Virus record (IMG/VR): IMGVR_UViG_3300042870_001346
Coordinates: 1 to 42,236 of that record
DNA: 42,236 nt
From: a virus
Strand: one strand, 5' to 3'
A program made the position numbers and the translations under genes. Position 1 is the stretch's first letter. Each line of letters starts with the position of its first letter. The notes under the pieces were generated by a model, which was not told the origin of the DNA, made no database searches, and saw only the letters and a program-made list of their open reading frames with translations. This document shows positions 7,277-15,696 of the stretch, piece after piece.

Positions 7277-8068
7277 ATGGTACAACCCAATTATAGCCCG
7301 CAAGAATCATTAGAGAGGGTAAAATTAATGATGAAGTATGATACTTCAAAAACATTAAATGAAAATAAAGGAATAATTAAAGAACAAGATAATACTGATG
7401 CCGATGTTGGAGAAATTCAGAGAGAATTAGACGAATTTAATTCAAATGAGCAAAAAATTGTAGATATTATCAAAAAATATAATAATAAGTCGTCATTCCA
7501 AAACTTTTTAAACAAATATAAAACAATTACAGGAAAAGATTTTGGTGAAGATGTATATAGGGCAATAAGACCTAATACGGATCCGACTGAGTGGAACGAT
7601 TTAAAAACTCACTTATCATCTTTTGGAATTACTTTAGGAAAATCAGTGAATTCACAAAGTCGTGGAATAGCAACCTTCCAAGGGTTAAGTGATCAAAAAG
7701 ACACAGACAACTCAAAAATAAGTGGAGGAACAGATAATTCAGGTGGTAGTAAATACACTTCATGCCCTGATACATTACCAATTAAACAATTTTGTAAAAA
7801 TGAAACCATTAAAAAAGTTCAAGCTTGTTTAAGAATGCCAATAAAATATCAAACAGGTAATTTTGGTCCTATAACACAAAAGGCTTTAGAAGGTAAAGGT
7901 CAAGATGGGACAACAATTACAACTGAAACAATTGTTGCAGTATGTGGTAATTCAGCAGCAGGAACACCAGCAGCAGGAACACCAGCAGCAGGAACACCAG
8001 CAACAGGAACAACTCCTGAAGTTGATGGTGAAATAATCACTATAGATGGGACTAAACAGGATTTTTAA
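7277..8068 (+). CDS. Putative virion protein with peptidoglycan-binding-like domain, 263 aa
   Basis: An N-terminal helical segment contains GIIKEQD (about residues 36-42), a possible (I/L)-x-E prohead protease site. The middle is a charged helical region. From about residue 155 comes a Cys-containing segment with TIKKVQACLRMPIKYQTG followed by NFGPITQKAL, which looks like a peptidoglycan-binding repeat (PG_binding_1 pattern: helix, then x-G-x-F-G-x-x-T-x-x-A-L). The end has an AAGTP repeat tail. This fits a packaged or tail-associated wall-interacting protein. The eleven-base gap to the next gene suggests one operon. Confidence 0.68.
   Translation: MVQPNYSPQESLERVKLMMKYDTSKTLNENKGIIKEQDNTDADVGEIQRELDEFNSNEQKIVDIIKKYNNKSSFQNFLNKYKTITGKDFGEDVYRAIRPNTDPTEWNDLKTHLSSFGITLGKSVNSQSRGIATFQGLSDQKDTDNSKISGGTDNSGGSKYTSCPDTLPIKQFCKNETIKKVQACLRMPIKYQTGNFGPITQKALEGKGQDGTTITTETIVAVCGNSAAGTPAAGTPAAGTPATGTTPEVDGEIITIDGTKQDF
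7955..8011. repeat. 15-base tandem repeat encoding AAGTP
   Basis: GCAGCAGGAACACCA is repeated three times (7955-7999), followed by a partial fourth copy with one change. It encodes the low-complexity linker near the C-terminus of the protein at 7277. Confidence 0.85.
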
Positions 8069-8079
8069 AAATTAAAAAA

Positions 8080-9171
8080 ATGAATAAATTTAACTTACAA
8101 GAAGGTGAAAAAAGTCGAATACTTTCAATGCATAAAGCATTGATTAAAGAACAATTAGCAGGTAGTGGTGACCCCAAACCACCTGCAACACCTGAAACCC
8201 CTGCAGCACCTAAAGCACCAACTCCAGACGTACCAAAATCAATAGAAGACCAATTACAGGGATTTATTGATAATGGTTGTGTTAAGAATGGTAATGTTGT
8301 TAAGATGAGATCAGGTAAATCTGCAATTAAACAAGAAAGTACAAAAACACCTGGTAAATTTAGATACTTTTTTATTGACAATACTGTTGGTATGGCTGAT
8401 GAAACAGGTAAATTTCAAATATTACCAAATAAATGGGCATGTAATACAGCTGCGATTGCGGCAACTAATACAACTCAAAAATTAAGTGATGATGTTTTAC
8501 AAGAGAAGAAAAATAAAGAAGGTTGGATGGAATATAGTGAATTACCTGGTAAAGGTTATAGTCAATTAGAAGCAGACCAAGGAAAATATACAACAGAAAA
8601 ATTTAAAACTAAGACAGGTCAAGTAATTACACTTTACAAACCAAAAACTGGTGCGGTGATGGGTGGACAACAACAAGGAATGTCCGCAGAACAAAAGGCA
8701 TTTATTACTAAATGGGAAGGAAAGAAAGGTAAACTTAAATTAACACCTGAAGAACAAGCGTCACGACTTTATAGACAAATTGAAATACCTGGAAGTAGAG
8801 AAGTTACAGGATGGGAAACAACAGGTTTAAAAATGTTTTTTTCAGTTGATGATATAAAAGACATTTCAGGTGAGAGTAAAGACTTAAAGACAACAATTGA
8901 AAATCAAAGAATATCATTAGATGAGTGTAAGGCATTTGTTGACCAATTCTTTGCAGGATACCAAGATGATACAGATATTCCTGATTTTGATATTGTAAAA
9001 CGTAAAGTTCAAAGATGTAAGTCATTATATTCACCAAATCCTACCAAAAATAGAAAAAATAAATGGGGAATATTCTCAGGTCAAAAAAATAAAATTGATA
9101 TTTTAAGTGGCTTAGTTGTAGGTCAAGGACCGTCAAGAAGAGGTGAAGACGCTAAATGGAGATTAAACTAA
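8080..9171 (+). CDS. Probable virion protein, 363 aa
   Basis: The N-terminus MNKFNLQEGEKSRILSMHK followed by ALIKEQ resembles that of gene 4642 and carries an I-K-E-Q sequence (about residues 23-26) that fits a T4 gp21-type cleavage site. A Pro/Ala-rich linker (about residues 33-52) follows. Then come a domain with GCVKNGNVVKMRSGKS and a long C-terminal part ending in a very basic tail (GPSRRGEDAKWRLN). No known enzyme motif is seen. It is co-directional with the genes at 7277 and 9179 with tiny gaps, supporting a common late operon. Confidence 0.65.
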   Translation: MNKFNLQEGEKSRILSMHKALIKEQLAGSGDPKPPATPETPAAPKAPTPDVPKSIEDQLQGFIDNGCVKNGNVVKMRSGKSAIKQESTKTPGKFRYFFIDNTVGMADETGKFQILPNKWACNTAAIAATNTTQKLSDDVLQEKKNKEGWMEYSELPGKGYSQLEADQGKYTTEKFKTKTGQVITLYKPKTGAVMGGQQQGMSAEQKAFITKWEGKKGKLKLTPEEQASRLYRQIEIPGSREVTGWETTGLKMFFSVDDIKDISGESKDLKTTIENQRISLDECKAFVDQFFAGYQDDTDIPDFDIVKRKVQRCKSLYSPNPTKNRKNKWGIFSGQKNKIDILSGLVVGQGPSRRGEDAKWRLN

Positions 9172-9178
9172 TATACTT

Positions 9179-9856
9179 ATGTTAGAAAAAAAGGTAAGAA
9201 AGTCTTTAATTGAGACTAAAGAAAGAAAGGAAAAACTTTTAATTGAGGAAACTTTAATTAAAAATAGACTTTCGATAATACTTGAAGGTGTTAATAGTGA
9301 TAAAGAGTTTAAATCTTTATCAGAAAAAAAACAACTTAGAATAAGTTCAAAATTTATTCAAGAACTTTCTTATTTACAAGAAACAAAATTAATTAATGAA
9401 CAAAATTTAGGTTCATTAATGCAATCATTATTTGGTGGATGGTTTGGTAATTTAACTCAAACAATTTTTGAACCAATGTTTAGTAAAATACTAACACCAT
9501 TATTTGGTGAAGGATTTTTTACTGATTTTTTAACATCGTATTTAACATCAAGACCATCAGATGTTATAAAATCTTTTAATGATTGTAAATTAATGACAAA
9601 ATTAATTGCACAAGGAGTTGCTGAAGCAATTGCAATGCAAGTAATGAGAAGTAAAGGTTTGACTGGTTCAGGTTATGTATTTATTAGAAATACCATGGGC
9701 GACGTTTTAACAGGGACTGAATTTATTTCAGGTATTGAAAAAGGTCTTGAGAATACTGTTTGTAGTATACTTGGTAAATTTAGTGATAATGCCGAAAAAG
9801 TTGTTGAAAAAGTAAAAGGGAATTCTGTAGATAATACAAAACCCGCAGTTAGTTAA
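9179..9856 (+). CDS. Probable virion or membrane-active protein, 225 aa
   Basis: The first about 70 residues are a charged helical segment with RLSIILEGVNSD (about residues 37-48), again an (I/L)-x-E site. The middle is hydrophobic and Gly/Phe-rich (SLFGGWFGNLTQTIFEPMF through GEGFFTDFLTSYL), resembling an amphipathic, membrane-touching region. The C-terminal helical part holds two Cys. Function unknown. It follows gene 8080 after seven bases. Confidence 0.6.
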   Translation: MLEKKVRKSLIETKERKEKLLIEETLIKNRLSIILEGVNSDKEFKSLSEKKQLRISSKFIQELSYLQETKLINEQNLGSLMQSLFGGWFGNLTQTIFEPMFSKILTPLFGEGFFTDFLTSYLTSRPSDVIKSFNDCKLMTKLIAQGVAEAIAMQVMRSKGLTGSGYVFIRNTMGDVLTGTEFISGIEKGLENTVCSILGKFSDNAEKVVEKVKGNSVDNTKPAVS

Positions 9857-9940
9857 CCACGGGTAAAAGGAAATTCAAAGAGTGAAGACTCTTGAATATA
9901 AATGAGAACTAAAACAAAGGGGGGTGTTCTAAAATCTCAA

Positions 9941-9972
9941 AATAAGAGGGGCTAATTACCCTTCTTTTTTGT
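9941..9972 (+). terminator. Possible terminator at convergent gene ends
   Basis: A short stem AGGGG / CCCTT with a seven-base loop and a following T run lies just where the rightward block meets the leftward ClpP gene. It overlaps the end of the ClpP coding region and the stem is short. Confidence 0.4.
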
Positions 9973-10629
9973 TACAATCTCATCAATTAATCCGTAATCA
10001 AGAGTTTCTTGTGACGAGAACCATAAATCTCTGTCAGCGTCAATTTTTATTTGATCTGATGACTTTCCACAATATTCTCCAAGTAAATTAAAGATGGTAT
10101 CGTTAATTTTAGTCCATTCTTCAAAATTTACTTTTGCATCTGCGTAAGTACCTTGAAACCCTGACGATGATTGGTGTATCATAGTTCTTGAAAAGTTAAG
10201 TGAGCTTCTCTTACCTTTTGTTCCTGCGCCTAACAATACAGCTCCCATAGATGCACACATACCAACATTAACTGTTCTAACATCGCATGTAATGTAATTC
10301 ATTACATCAATCATACTTAATCCCGATTTTATACTCCCACCACCACTATCCAAATGAAGTGTAATGTCTAACTTATCTGTATTATCCAAAAACATAAGCT
10401 GTGCTTGAACAACAGTGGACATTTTATCATTTACAGGTCCTGCGGCCCACAATATACGGTCACGAAGCAACCTCGAAAAAATATCCATTTGAGTTACTCT
10501 CATCTCTCTTTCTTCCAAAATATATGGAGTCATTGAAGATTCGATTTGTTGTGTAAAGTAATCCAAGTGTGATGATGGTTTACCTAAATGTTTTGTGTAA
10601 TACGATTGAAATTCTTGTCCGTAATTCAT
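9952..10629 (-). CDS. clpP: ClpP-family serine protease
   Basis: A 225-residue ClpP homologue. The catalytic triad is visible: Ser127 in GMCASMG, His152 in RTMIHQSS and Asp201 in ADRDLWFS. The Gly-rich strand LDSGGGSIKSGLSM (about residues 94-107) forms the oxyanion and substrate-binding region. ClpP forms a two-ring chamber and needs a Clp ATPase partner; this window encodes one at 39149-41164. In some phages ClpP-like proteins act as prohead proteases. The position next to the virion block leaves that open, but the sequence is closer to true ClpP than to the short S14 prohead type. Confidence 0.93.
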   Translation of the reverse strand: MNYGQEFQSYYTKHLGKPSSHLDYFTQQIESSMTPYILEEREMRVTQMDIFSRLLRDRILWAAGPVNDKMSTVVQAQLMFLDNTDKLDITLHLDSGGGSIKSGLSMIDVMNYITCDVRTVNVGMCASMGAVLLGAGTKGKRSSLNFSRTMIHQSSSGFQGTYADAKVNFEEWTKINDTIFNLLGEYCGKSSDQIKIDADRDLWFSSQETLDYGLIDEIVTKKKGN

Positions 10630-10684
10630 GTTATTTTTATTTTTTTATACAAATATAAGGGAAATATTGAGTAATACAAATATT

Positions 10685-10975
10685 TTATTCGATTTCAGGT
10701 TCTTGAGTTTCTTCAGGGTTTGGGCCTAAATTAACCGCCATACCTTCTTCAACATCTTCATCACATTTAAAAATGTGGATTTGGTTATTTTGTCTGAATA
10801 CGATTACTTTTTTAACATCGTCTCCCAACTTAACATCTCCATTAACATCAACAACAATACCTTCGTCTTCTTTGAAGATAAGACCTAATGCTCTTGCGAA
10901 CAACATTGATGCGTTTAGTAAATCTTGAGGGTTTTGTTCTTGCCCTGCTTGTTCTGGGTTTGTGTAATTTTCCAT
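10685..10975 (-). CDS. Hypothetical protein, 96 aa
   Basis: Starts MENYTNPEQAGQEQNPQDLLNAS. A helix (SMLFARALGLIFKED) is followed by strands (GIVVDVNGDVKLGDDVKKVIVFRQNNQIHIFKCDED) and an acidic tail. It lies 55 bases upstream of clpP in the same direction and may be co-expressed. No family recognised; a small adaptor for the protease is only a guess from position. Confidence 0.65.
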   Translation of the reverse strand: MENYTNPEQAGQEQNPQDLLNASMLFARALGLIFKEDEGIVVDVNGDVKLGDDVKKVIVFRQNNQIHIFKCDEDVEEGMAVNLGPNPEETQEPEIE

Positions 10976-11013
10976 TTTTTAATTTTTCTTTTTTATAATT
11001 TTAGTAATTTTTT

Positions 11014-11502
11014 TTAATAAACAAAGGATTGTTGGTAATCATTCCACACTTTATTTAATAATCCATTTTCATTTAATAATGATGGGACGTATGGTTTTAC
11101 CTTCATTATCATTTTTGCTTCTTCAGGAGTTTTATCCCCCTTTTTAAGATTACATTTAAAACAACATGTAACTAAATTGGTCCATTCATTGCGTCCGCCT
11201 CTTGATTTAGGTATAACATGGTCCAAAGTTAATTGTTTTTTTGAACCGCAATATACGCATTCGTGATTGTCTCTTTTATAAATTCTTGTTCTATTAACTC
11301 TAATATTCCTTGTGTTATACTTAATGTAACTTAATAGTCTTATAATTAAAGGTCTAACATAGGTGTTATAACCTGCTGTAATAGGGCATTCATCAGATTT
11401 TATAATCTCAGCCTTACCTTTATCTACAAGTACAAACCCCCTCCTTGTTGAAGTTATATTCAATGGGGTAAAATCATAATTCAGTACTAATACTCCGTTC
11501 AT
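11014..11502 (-). CDS. HNH endonuclease
   Basis: A C-terminal HNH domain is clear: CVYCG (Cys82, Cys85), then LTLDHVIPKSRGG with Asp94-His95, then WTNLVTCCFKCN with Asn109 and the second Cys pair (Cys114/Cys117). The N-terminal domain (MNGVLVLNYDFTPLNITSTR) is the usual one for the Bacteroidota/phage family of free-standing HNH proteins. Such enzymes nick or cut DNA, either as homing endonucleases or in phage packaging. No intron is apparent around it. Confidence 0.9.
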   Translation of the reverse strand: MNGVLVLNYDFTPLNITSTRRGFVLVDKGKAEIIKSDECPITAGYNTYVRPLIIRLLSYIKYNTRNIRVNRTRIYKRDNHECVYCGSKKQLTLDHVIPKSRGGRNEWTNLVTCCFKCNLKKGDKTPEEAKMIMKVKPYVPSLLNENGLLNKVWNDYQQSFVY

Positions 11503-11546
11503 TTTTATTATTTTTTTTTTAATGATAGGTTATTTTTTTTGCAAAA

Positions 11547-12386
11547 TCAAAAATTTGAAATAATTACTTCATTTGTATTCTTTTCAACTTTTACTGTTGA
11601 TACTGATGCCGCCCATGAATTATACGACATACTTATATTTTTCACATTGTATTTTACGGACCAATCAATTAGGTTTTGATTTATTTGATTTCTGTGCGAA
11701 AAAGTGTTTGATAGAATAAATTGGTATCCATCATTATTTAGTTCGTCAATATATTCTAAAAGTAATTCCTCGTCTTTTTTTTCCCAACCACCATATTTAA
11801 ATTTAGATGCGATATATGGTGGATCTAAATAAATAACATCTTTCTTTTTATCTATTTTAGATAAATCCAAATCACTATACTTGCCACATATAATTTGAAT
11901 GTCTTTCGTTTTAACGATTTTTTGGTGATCCTCAATTCGTTTAAAATCAACTTCTTTCATTCCAAATGGGACATTATAACCATTTTTACTGAATCTCAAT
12001 AAAGAATTAAAGGATAGTTGTAATAATAGATGTAACATATGAACATTTTCATTGGAGGTTCCAACCTTTACGTATGATTTATTAAAATCATTCCTTAGAG
12101 ACATGTAAGATTCCTTATTTCTACCATTTTGGAAGTATTTCTTATATGTTTCCTCCATTTTTTCCAAAAGATTATCATCTAAAAGTGAGTTATGTAAAGA
12201 AACTACATTTGTATCAATATCAATACCTTGACCTCCCTTGTTTGAATTGTAAAGACAAACTCCCGACCCTATAAATGGTTCATGAACCATCTCAAACTTT
12301 GATAATACGTCTGATAGGTAATTGTTATATATTCTAAATTTATTACCACTATATGAAAATGGTCCTTTAATTAATTCTTTATTCAT
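11547..12386 (-). CDS. DNA adenine methylase, D12 class (Dam-like)
   Basis: It transfers methyl from SAM to N6 of adenine in DNA. Motifs are in the D12 order: FSYSGNKFR (residues 10-18), the SAM-binding EPFIGSGVCLYN (about 36-47) and the catalytic DPPY at about 192-195. The 279-residue length is typical. No matching restriction endonuclease is adjacent, so it is an orphan methylase that could shield phage DNA from host restriction. The recognition sequence cannot be read from the protein. Confidence 0.92.
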   Translation of the reverse strand: MNKELIKGPFSYSGNKFRIYNNYLSDVLSKFEMVHEPFIGSGVCLYNSNKGGQGIDIDTNVVSLHNSLLDDNLLEKMEETYKKYFQNGRNKESYMSLRNDFNKSYVKVGTSNENVHMLHLLLQLSFNSLLRFSKNGYNVPFGMKEVDFKRIEDHQKIVKTKDIQIICGKYSDLDLSKIDKKKDVIYLDPPYIASKFKYGGWEKKDEELLLEYIDELNNDGYQFILSNTFSHRNQINQNLIDWSVKYNVKNISMSYNSWAASVSTVKVEKNTNEVIISNF

Positions 12387-12460
12387 GTGTGTTATATTTT
12401 TATAATATAATATATAATAGGTTATTTTTTTTAAAAAATCAAAGAGGTGAGTGATCTTTA

Positions 12461-12491
12461 TTTGGAATTATAATTTTTATTTGTATCTTTG
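12461..12491 (+). promoter_or_regulatory. Bacteroidota-type promoter
   Basis: TTTG (12461-12464), a 19-base spacer, and TATCTTTG (12484-12491) exactly match the consensus. It lies 21 bases before the ATG of the phosphoesterase gene at 12513. Confidence 0.85.
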
Positions 12492-12512
12492 TGGTGTTAA
12501 AAAGATATAATA

Positions 12513-13220
12513 ATGAAAATAACATTAGAAACAGGACAAAAATTATGGTTTACATCCGATACTCATTATGGACATACTAATATATGTCGCGGTGTAAGTA
12601 AATGGAAGGATTTTAACGGTAATGTACCTATAAAACAAACTCGTGATTTTAAAACATTGTACCACATGAATGATGCTATTGTTGAATCAATCAACAATGT
12701 TGTTGGTGAGAATGATATTTTATTTCACTTGGGTGATTGGTCATTTGGTGGGTTTGAAAATATTGCCGAATTTAGAAACAGAATTGTTTGTAAAAACATC
12801 CACTTGATATTAGGTAATCACGATCATCATATTGAAAATAATAGAGATGATATACAGGACTTATTCAGTTCAGTGAACCAATATCTACGGTTACAAGTAT
12901 CTGTTTACCCAGGTACTGTATTACATACTGGTAAAGTAGATTTAGTATTAATGCATTATCCAATCGCAAGTTGGCACAACATGAATGATAATGTTATACA
13001 TTTACACGGACACGTTCATTTACCTCCAAATAAAAAATTGGCACAAGGTAAAGCTATGGATGTTGGAGTTGATGGAAATGGTTTGATACCTTATTCATTA
13101 AATGAAATAACCAGAATAATGGATAAGCAACCTATCACTAAATTATCTTTACCTCAAGACCACCACGAGGAAAGAATAGAAGGTAATGGTGGAAATAAAA
13201 AGGGAGGATCAAAATTTTAA
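12513..13220 (+). CDS. Calcineurin-like metallophosphoesterase
   Basis: All metal-binding motifs of the fold are present: D-x-H (Asp16, His18) in FTSDTHYGHTN, G-D-W (Asp75), GNHDHH (residues 101-106), a later LMHYPI, and HGHVH (about 178-182). The family hydrolyses phosphomonoesters or diesters with two metal ions; in phages such small enzymes are often found without known substrate. The C-terminal 30 residues are basic and Gly-rich. It heads a rightward operon behind a strong promoter. Confidence 0.88.
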   Translation: MKITLETGQKLWFTSDTHYGHTNICRGVSKWKDFNGNVPIKQTRDFKTLYHMNDAIVESINNVVGENDILFHLGDWSFGGFENIAEFRNRIVCKNIHLILGNHDHHIENNRDDIQDLFSSVNQYLRLQVSVYPGTVLHTGKVDLVLMHYPIASWHNMNDNVIHLHGHVHLPPNKKLAQGKAMDVGVDGNGLIPYSLNEITRIMDKQPITKLSLPQDHHEERIEGNGGNKKGGSKF

Positions 13221-13222
13221 CT

Positions 13223-13414
13223 ATGAAAAAAGACAATATTATTATCGACTATTATGTTGATTTGAAATCATTAGATTGGATGAAAGACTTATTTAGACAA
13301 AATAACTATAGTGCTATTGATGAACTTGAGTTATGGAATTCATTATTAAATGTTCCAAAGGAAAACTTACCTGGACGTGCACCATCTTTAAACTATAATC
13401 AAAACGGAATATGA
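13223..13414 (+). CDS. Hypothetical protein, 63 aa
   Basis: Starts MKKDNIIIDYYVDLKSLDWM two bases after the phosphoesterase stop, and overlaps the next gene by four bases (ATGA). It is small and mixed alpha/beta, with no family recognised. Confidence 0.6.
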   Translation: MKKDNIIIDYYVDLKSLDWMKDLFRQNNYSAIDELELWNSLLNVPKENLPGRAPSLNYNQNGI

Positions 13415-13593
13415 ATAACTATAAAGTAATTGAAGCACAATATATTCTTAGATTGGAAAAGGAAGTTAATGATCATCTTAAAGATGGATGGTTATTATCA
13501 GGAGGTGTTAATACCACGACAGTCGTTAAACCAACTTTTAATGGTATAGAGTCTTGGATTACGTACTCACAAGCCATTTATAAAATTAACTAA
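13411..13593 (+). CDS. DUF1737-like small protein, 60 aa
   Basis: The pattern YKVIEAQYILRLEKEVNDHL followed by KDGWLLSGGV matches the short DUF1737 domain (strand, helix, then G-W-x-x-x-G-G). Function of the family is unknown. It is coupled to the upstream gene by an ATGA overlap and is followed two bases later by the paralogue triplet. Confidence 0.7.
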   Translation: MNNYKVIEAQYILRLEKEVNDHLKDGWLLSGGVNTTTVVKPTFNGIESWITYSQAIYKIN

Positions 13594-13594
13594 T

Positions 13595-13957
13595 ATGAAT
13601 AGAGAATTCGCACCTTACGAACCATCATTAAATTTAAAAGAATTGGGATTTGATGAACCTTGTTTTGGGTATTATTTATGTAAAAATTCTGCATTTGGTG
13701 TTGAATTAGAATTAACAACAAATTGGATTGATTTACTACCTTATGATTCATCAAGTTGTAAAGCACCACTTTACCAACAAGCATTTAGATGGTTTAGAGA
13801 GAAGTATGGTTACTTACCTAATATCCATGATTTTAATGGAAATTTTAAAGCTACTTTAAGTGGTAATTGTAATTGGTTAGGAAGTTGGACAAAAACTTAC
13901 GAAGAAGCAGAACTTGCTTGTCTTAAAAAATTAATTGAAATAGTAAAAAATAAATAA
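13595..13957 (+). CDS. Paralogue 1 of a phage family with LKELGFDEPC motif
   Basis: First of three tandem homologues. Shared blocks are an N-terminal EFxPYExSLxLKELGFDEPC, a central APLYxQAFRWFREKYG and a C-terminal TYEEAELACLKKLIEIVKN. The linker between the first two blocks differs in each copy (here KNSAFGVELELTTNW). The family is widespread in Bacteroidota phages and metagenomes without known function. The single-base gaps or overlaps between copies show one transcript. Confidence 0.8.
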   Translation: MNREFAPYEPSLNLKELGFDEPCFGYYLCKNSAFGVELELTTNWIDLLPYDSSSCKAPLYQQAFRWFREKYGYLPNIHDFNGNFKATLSGNCNWLGSWTKTYEEAELACLKKLIEIVKNK

Positions 13958-13958
13958 T

Positions 13959-14375
13959 ATGAATAAAGAATTTGTACCTTACGAACCATCATTAGCTTTA
14001 AAAGAATTAGGATTTGATGAACCTTGTTTTGCCAATTATACTGTTATTCCTGAAGACAAAATAAATTGGTTTACTATCCCTGAACAAGGTATTACCGATA
14101 AAACTAGTTTTGGTTCAAGTAAGAATTACAACAGTAAATCTTTTGAAGAAGAAGGTACTATTTCAGCACCACTTTACTCACAAGCATTTAGATGGTTTAG
14201 AGAGAAGTATGATTTATTTGGAGTTGTAGAAGGAAAAGGATATGACTACAAAAGATATTACGTTTATAGTATTAATGGTAAATGGCATCCATCTCGACCT
14301 GGGTTAGATACATACGAAGAAGCAGAACTCGCTTGTTTAATTAAATTAATAGAAATAGTAAAAAATAATGAATAA
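13959..14375 (+). CDS. Paralogue 2 of the LKELGFDEPC family
   Basis: At 138 residues this is the longest of the three copies. It has the same start (NKEFVPYEPSLALKELGFDE) and end (ACLIKLIEIVKN) as its neighbours but a longer variable part between residues 27 and 65. Near-identical DNA at the shared blocks points to recent tandem duplication, with divergence in the middle. Confidence 0.8.
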   Translation: MNKEFVPYEPSLALKELGFDEPCFANYTVIPEDKINWFTIPEQGITDKTSFGSSKNYNSKSFEEEGTISAPLYSQAFRWFREKYDLFGVVEGKGYDYKRYYVYSINGKWHPSRPGLDTYEEAELACLIKLIEIVKNNE

Positions 14376-14742
14376 AGAATTTGTACCTTACGAAGAGTCG
14401 TTAGCTTTAAAAGAATTAGGATTTGATGAACCTTGTTTAGCACATTGGTATAATGAAACACCAACAAACTCAGAAGGTCAGTGTCTTGTTTATTATAAAA
14501 AACCTTGGGATAATCAAAAGATTATAAACGGAGTTATTAGAGACTATTATTTTGCACCAACCTACTCCCAAGCATTTAGATTTTTTAGAGAGAAGTATAA
14601 CGCTCATATATACCCACAAAAGTTTACAGATAATACTTGGTATGTTAGTTGGGCAGATTGGGAAAGTCCTGTATTTGAAACCTACGAAGAAGCAGAACTT
14701 GCTTGTTTAATTAAATTAATAGAAATTGTAAAAAATAAATAA
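14368..14742 (+). CDS. Paralogue 3 of the LKELGFDEPC family
   Basis: The start codon lies eight bases inside the end of paralogue 2. The conserved blocks are present (FVPYEESLALKELGFDEPCL, TYSQAFRFFREKYN, TYEEAELACLIKLIEIV), with another unrelated middle. The pattern of constant ends and variable centres suggests a binding protein whose central surface is diversified. Confidence 0.8.
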   Translation: MNKEFVPYEESLALKELGFDEPCLAHWYNETPTNSEGQCLVYYKKPWDNQKIINGVIRDYYFAPTYSQAFRFFREKYNAHIYPQKFTDNTWYVSWADWESPVFETYEEAELACLIKLIEIVKNK

Positions 14743-14743
14743 T

Positions 14744-15151
14744 ATGAAAAAAATATATCTAGATGATGTTAGAACACCTGTGGACCCAAGTTGGGTGGTT
14801 GTTAGAAATTACGAGCAATTTGTAGATAAAATTAATGAAATTGGTTTAGAGAATATTGAATTGATTTCATTAGATCATGACTTGGGTGATAGTGCCATGG
14901 TAGAATGGTATAATAATGTTTATCACAATTATGAATTGAATTATGATAACATCACCGAAAAAACTGGAATGGATTGTACCAAATGGTTAGTGGAACAATG
15001 GATGGATGGTAAACCAGTTGTAGATGTTGTTATTCATTCCGCAAATGCTATTGGTAGTGGTAATATGATGGGTTATATTAACAATTACAGACACATTAAT
15101 AGATTACCACAAAATTGTGTTAGAGTTCAAATTGATCACACAGTTTACTAA
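14744..15151 (+). CDS. Receiver-like domain protein (cREC, cyclic-phosphate-processing type)
   Basis: The sequence opens IYLDDVRTPVDPSWVVVRNY and contains LISLDHDLGDS (about residues 43-53) and VVIHSANAIGSGNMMGYINNY. This is the pattern of the stand-alone receiver domain named cREC, described in RNA-repair and cyclic-phosphate contexts. The paired Asp residues (Asp7-Asp8, Asp47) would bind a metal ion, as in response regulators. Its occurrence in a phage with an RNA ligase, a kinase and a HAD protein supports a role in RNA end processing. The biochemical activity is not established. Confidence 0.7.
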   Translation: MKKIYLDDVRTPVDPSWVVVRNYEQFVDKINEIGLENIELISLDHDLGDSAMVEWYNNVYHNYELNYDNITEKTGMDCTKWLVEQWMDGKPVVDVVIHSANAIGSGNMMGYINNYRHINRLPQNCVRVQIDHTVY

Positions 15152-15162
15152 ATAATCTTTTT

Positions 15163-15193
15163 TTTGGAATTGTAATTTTTATGTATATCTTTG
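15163..15193 (+). promoter_or_regulatory. Bacteroidota-type promoter
   Basis: TTTG (15163-15166), a 19-base spacer and TATCTTTG (15186-15193). It lies 21 bases before the ATG at 15215 and is very similar in its spacer to the promoter at 12461. Confidence 0.85.
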
Positions 15194-15214
15194 TAGTGTT
15201 AAAAAAATACGATT

Positions 15215-15412
15215 ATGAAAAACAACCCAACAATCAAAATACCTCAAAATGCGTCTGAAATGATGTTAACCACGAATGATGACATTATTCAATCAATACC
15301 ACCTGATGATGAGTTCTCAGAGTGGGATGTAACCTTAATGGATGGTTTAGAAAACGAACCACCGTACAACCTTACAGATGATTGGGATAACATCAACGGA
15401 GATTTGGTGTAA
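15215..15412 (+). CDS. Hypothetical protein, 65 aa, with DGLENE motif
   Basis: Starts MKNNPTIKIPQNASEMMLTT. The central EFSEWDVTLMDGLENE nearly repeats the C-terminal tail of the 101-residue protein at 161-466, although the rest differs. It is acidic, probably unstructured, and expressed from its own strong promoter with the downstream tRNA-Met/Ile. Confidence 0.65.
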   Translation: MKNNPTIKIPQNASEMMLTTNDDIIQSIPPDDEFSEWDVTLMDGLENEPPYNLTDDWDNINGDLV

Positions 15413-15428
15413 TTCTAAACATCCTAAT

Positions 15429-15502
15429 GGACCCTTAGCTCAGATGGTCAGAGCGGCGCGCTCATAACGCGAAGGCCGCAGGTTCAAGTCCTGCAGGGTC
15501 CA
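15429..15502 (+). tRNA. tRNA with CAT anticodon (Met or Ile2)
   Basis: Acceptor GGACCCT pairs with AGGGTCC, discriminator A. The anticodon loop is CTCATAA and the T arm is GCAGG-TTCAAGT-CCTGC. CAT can be elongator Met, initiator or lysidine-modified Ile; the sequence alone does not decide. Confidence 0.93.
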
Positions 15503-15525
15503 CAAACAAATAAAAATAAACTATT

Positions 15526-15693
15526 ATGCAACTAATATTTAACATTATCGTAACAATTTTATTTTTCTTACTTAGTATTATGTGGGGGAAAAAAAGTCTT
15601 TTAGACGTTTCAGTTAAAACCTTACTATTTGGGTTATCTATTTACGGATTAATTTTAGTTATGTCGCATTTTGGTTATATCATAAAACAATAA
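15526..15693 (+). CDS. Small membrane protein, 55 aa
   Basis: An ORF of 56 codons begins MQLIFNIIVTILFFLLSIMW and has a second hydrophobic segment LLFGLSIYGLILVMSHFGY, so two membrane helices are likely. It sits between the tRNA and the lipoprotein gene, three bases before the latter. Holin-like or accessory membrane roles are possible but not shown. Confidence 0.6.
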   Translation: MQLIFNIIVTILFFLLSIMWGKKSLLDVSVKTLLFGLSIYGLILVMSHFGYIIKQ

Positions 15694-15696
15694 TTT

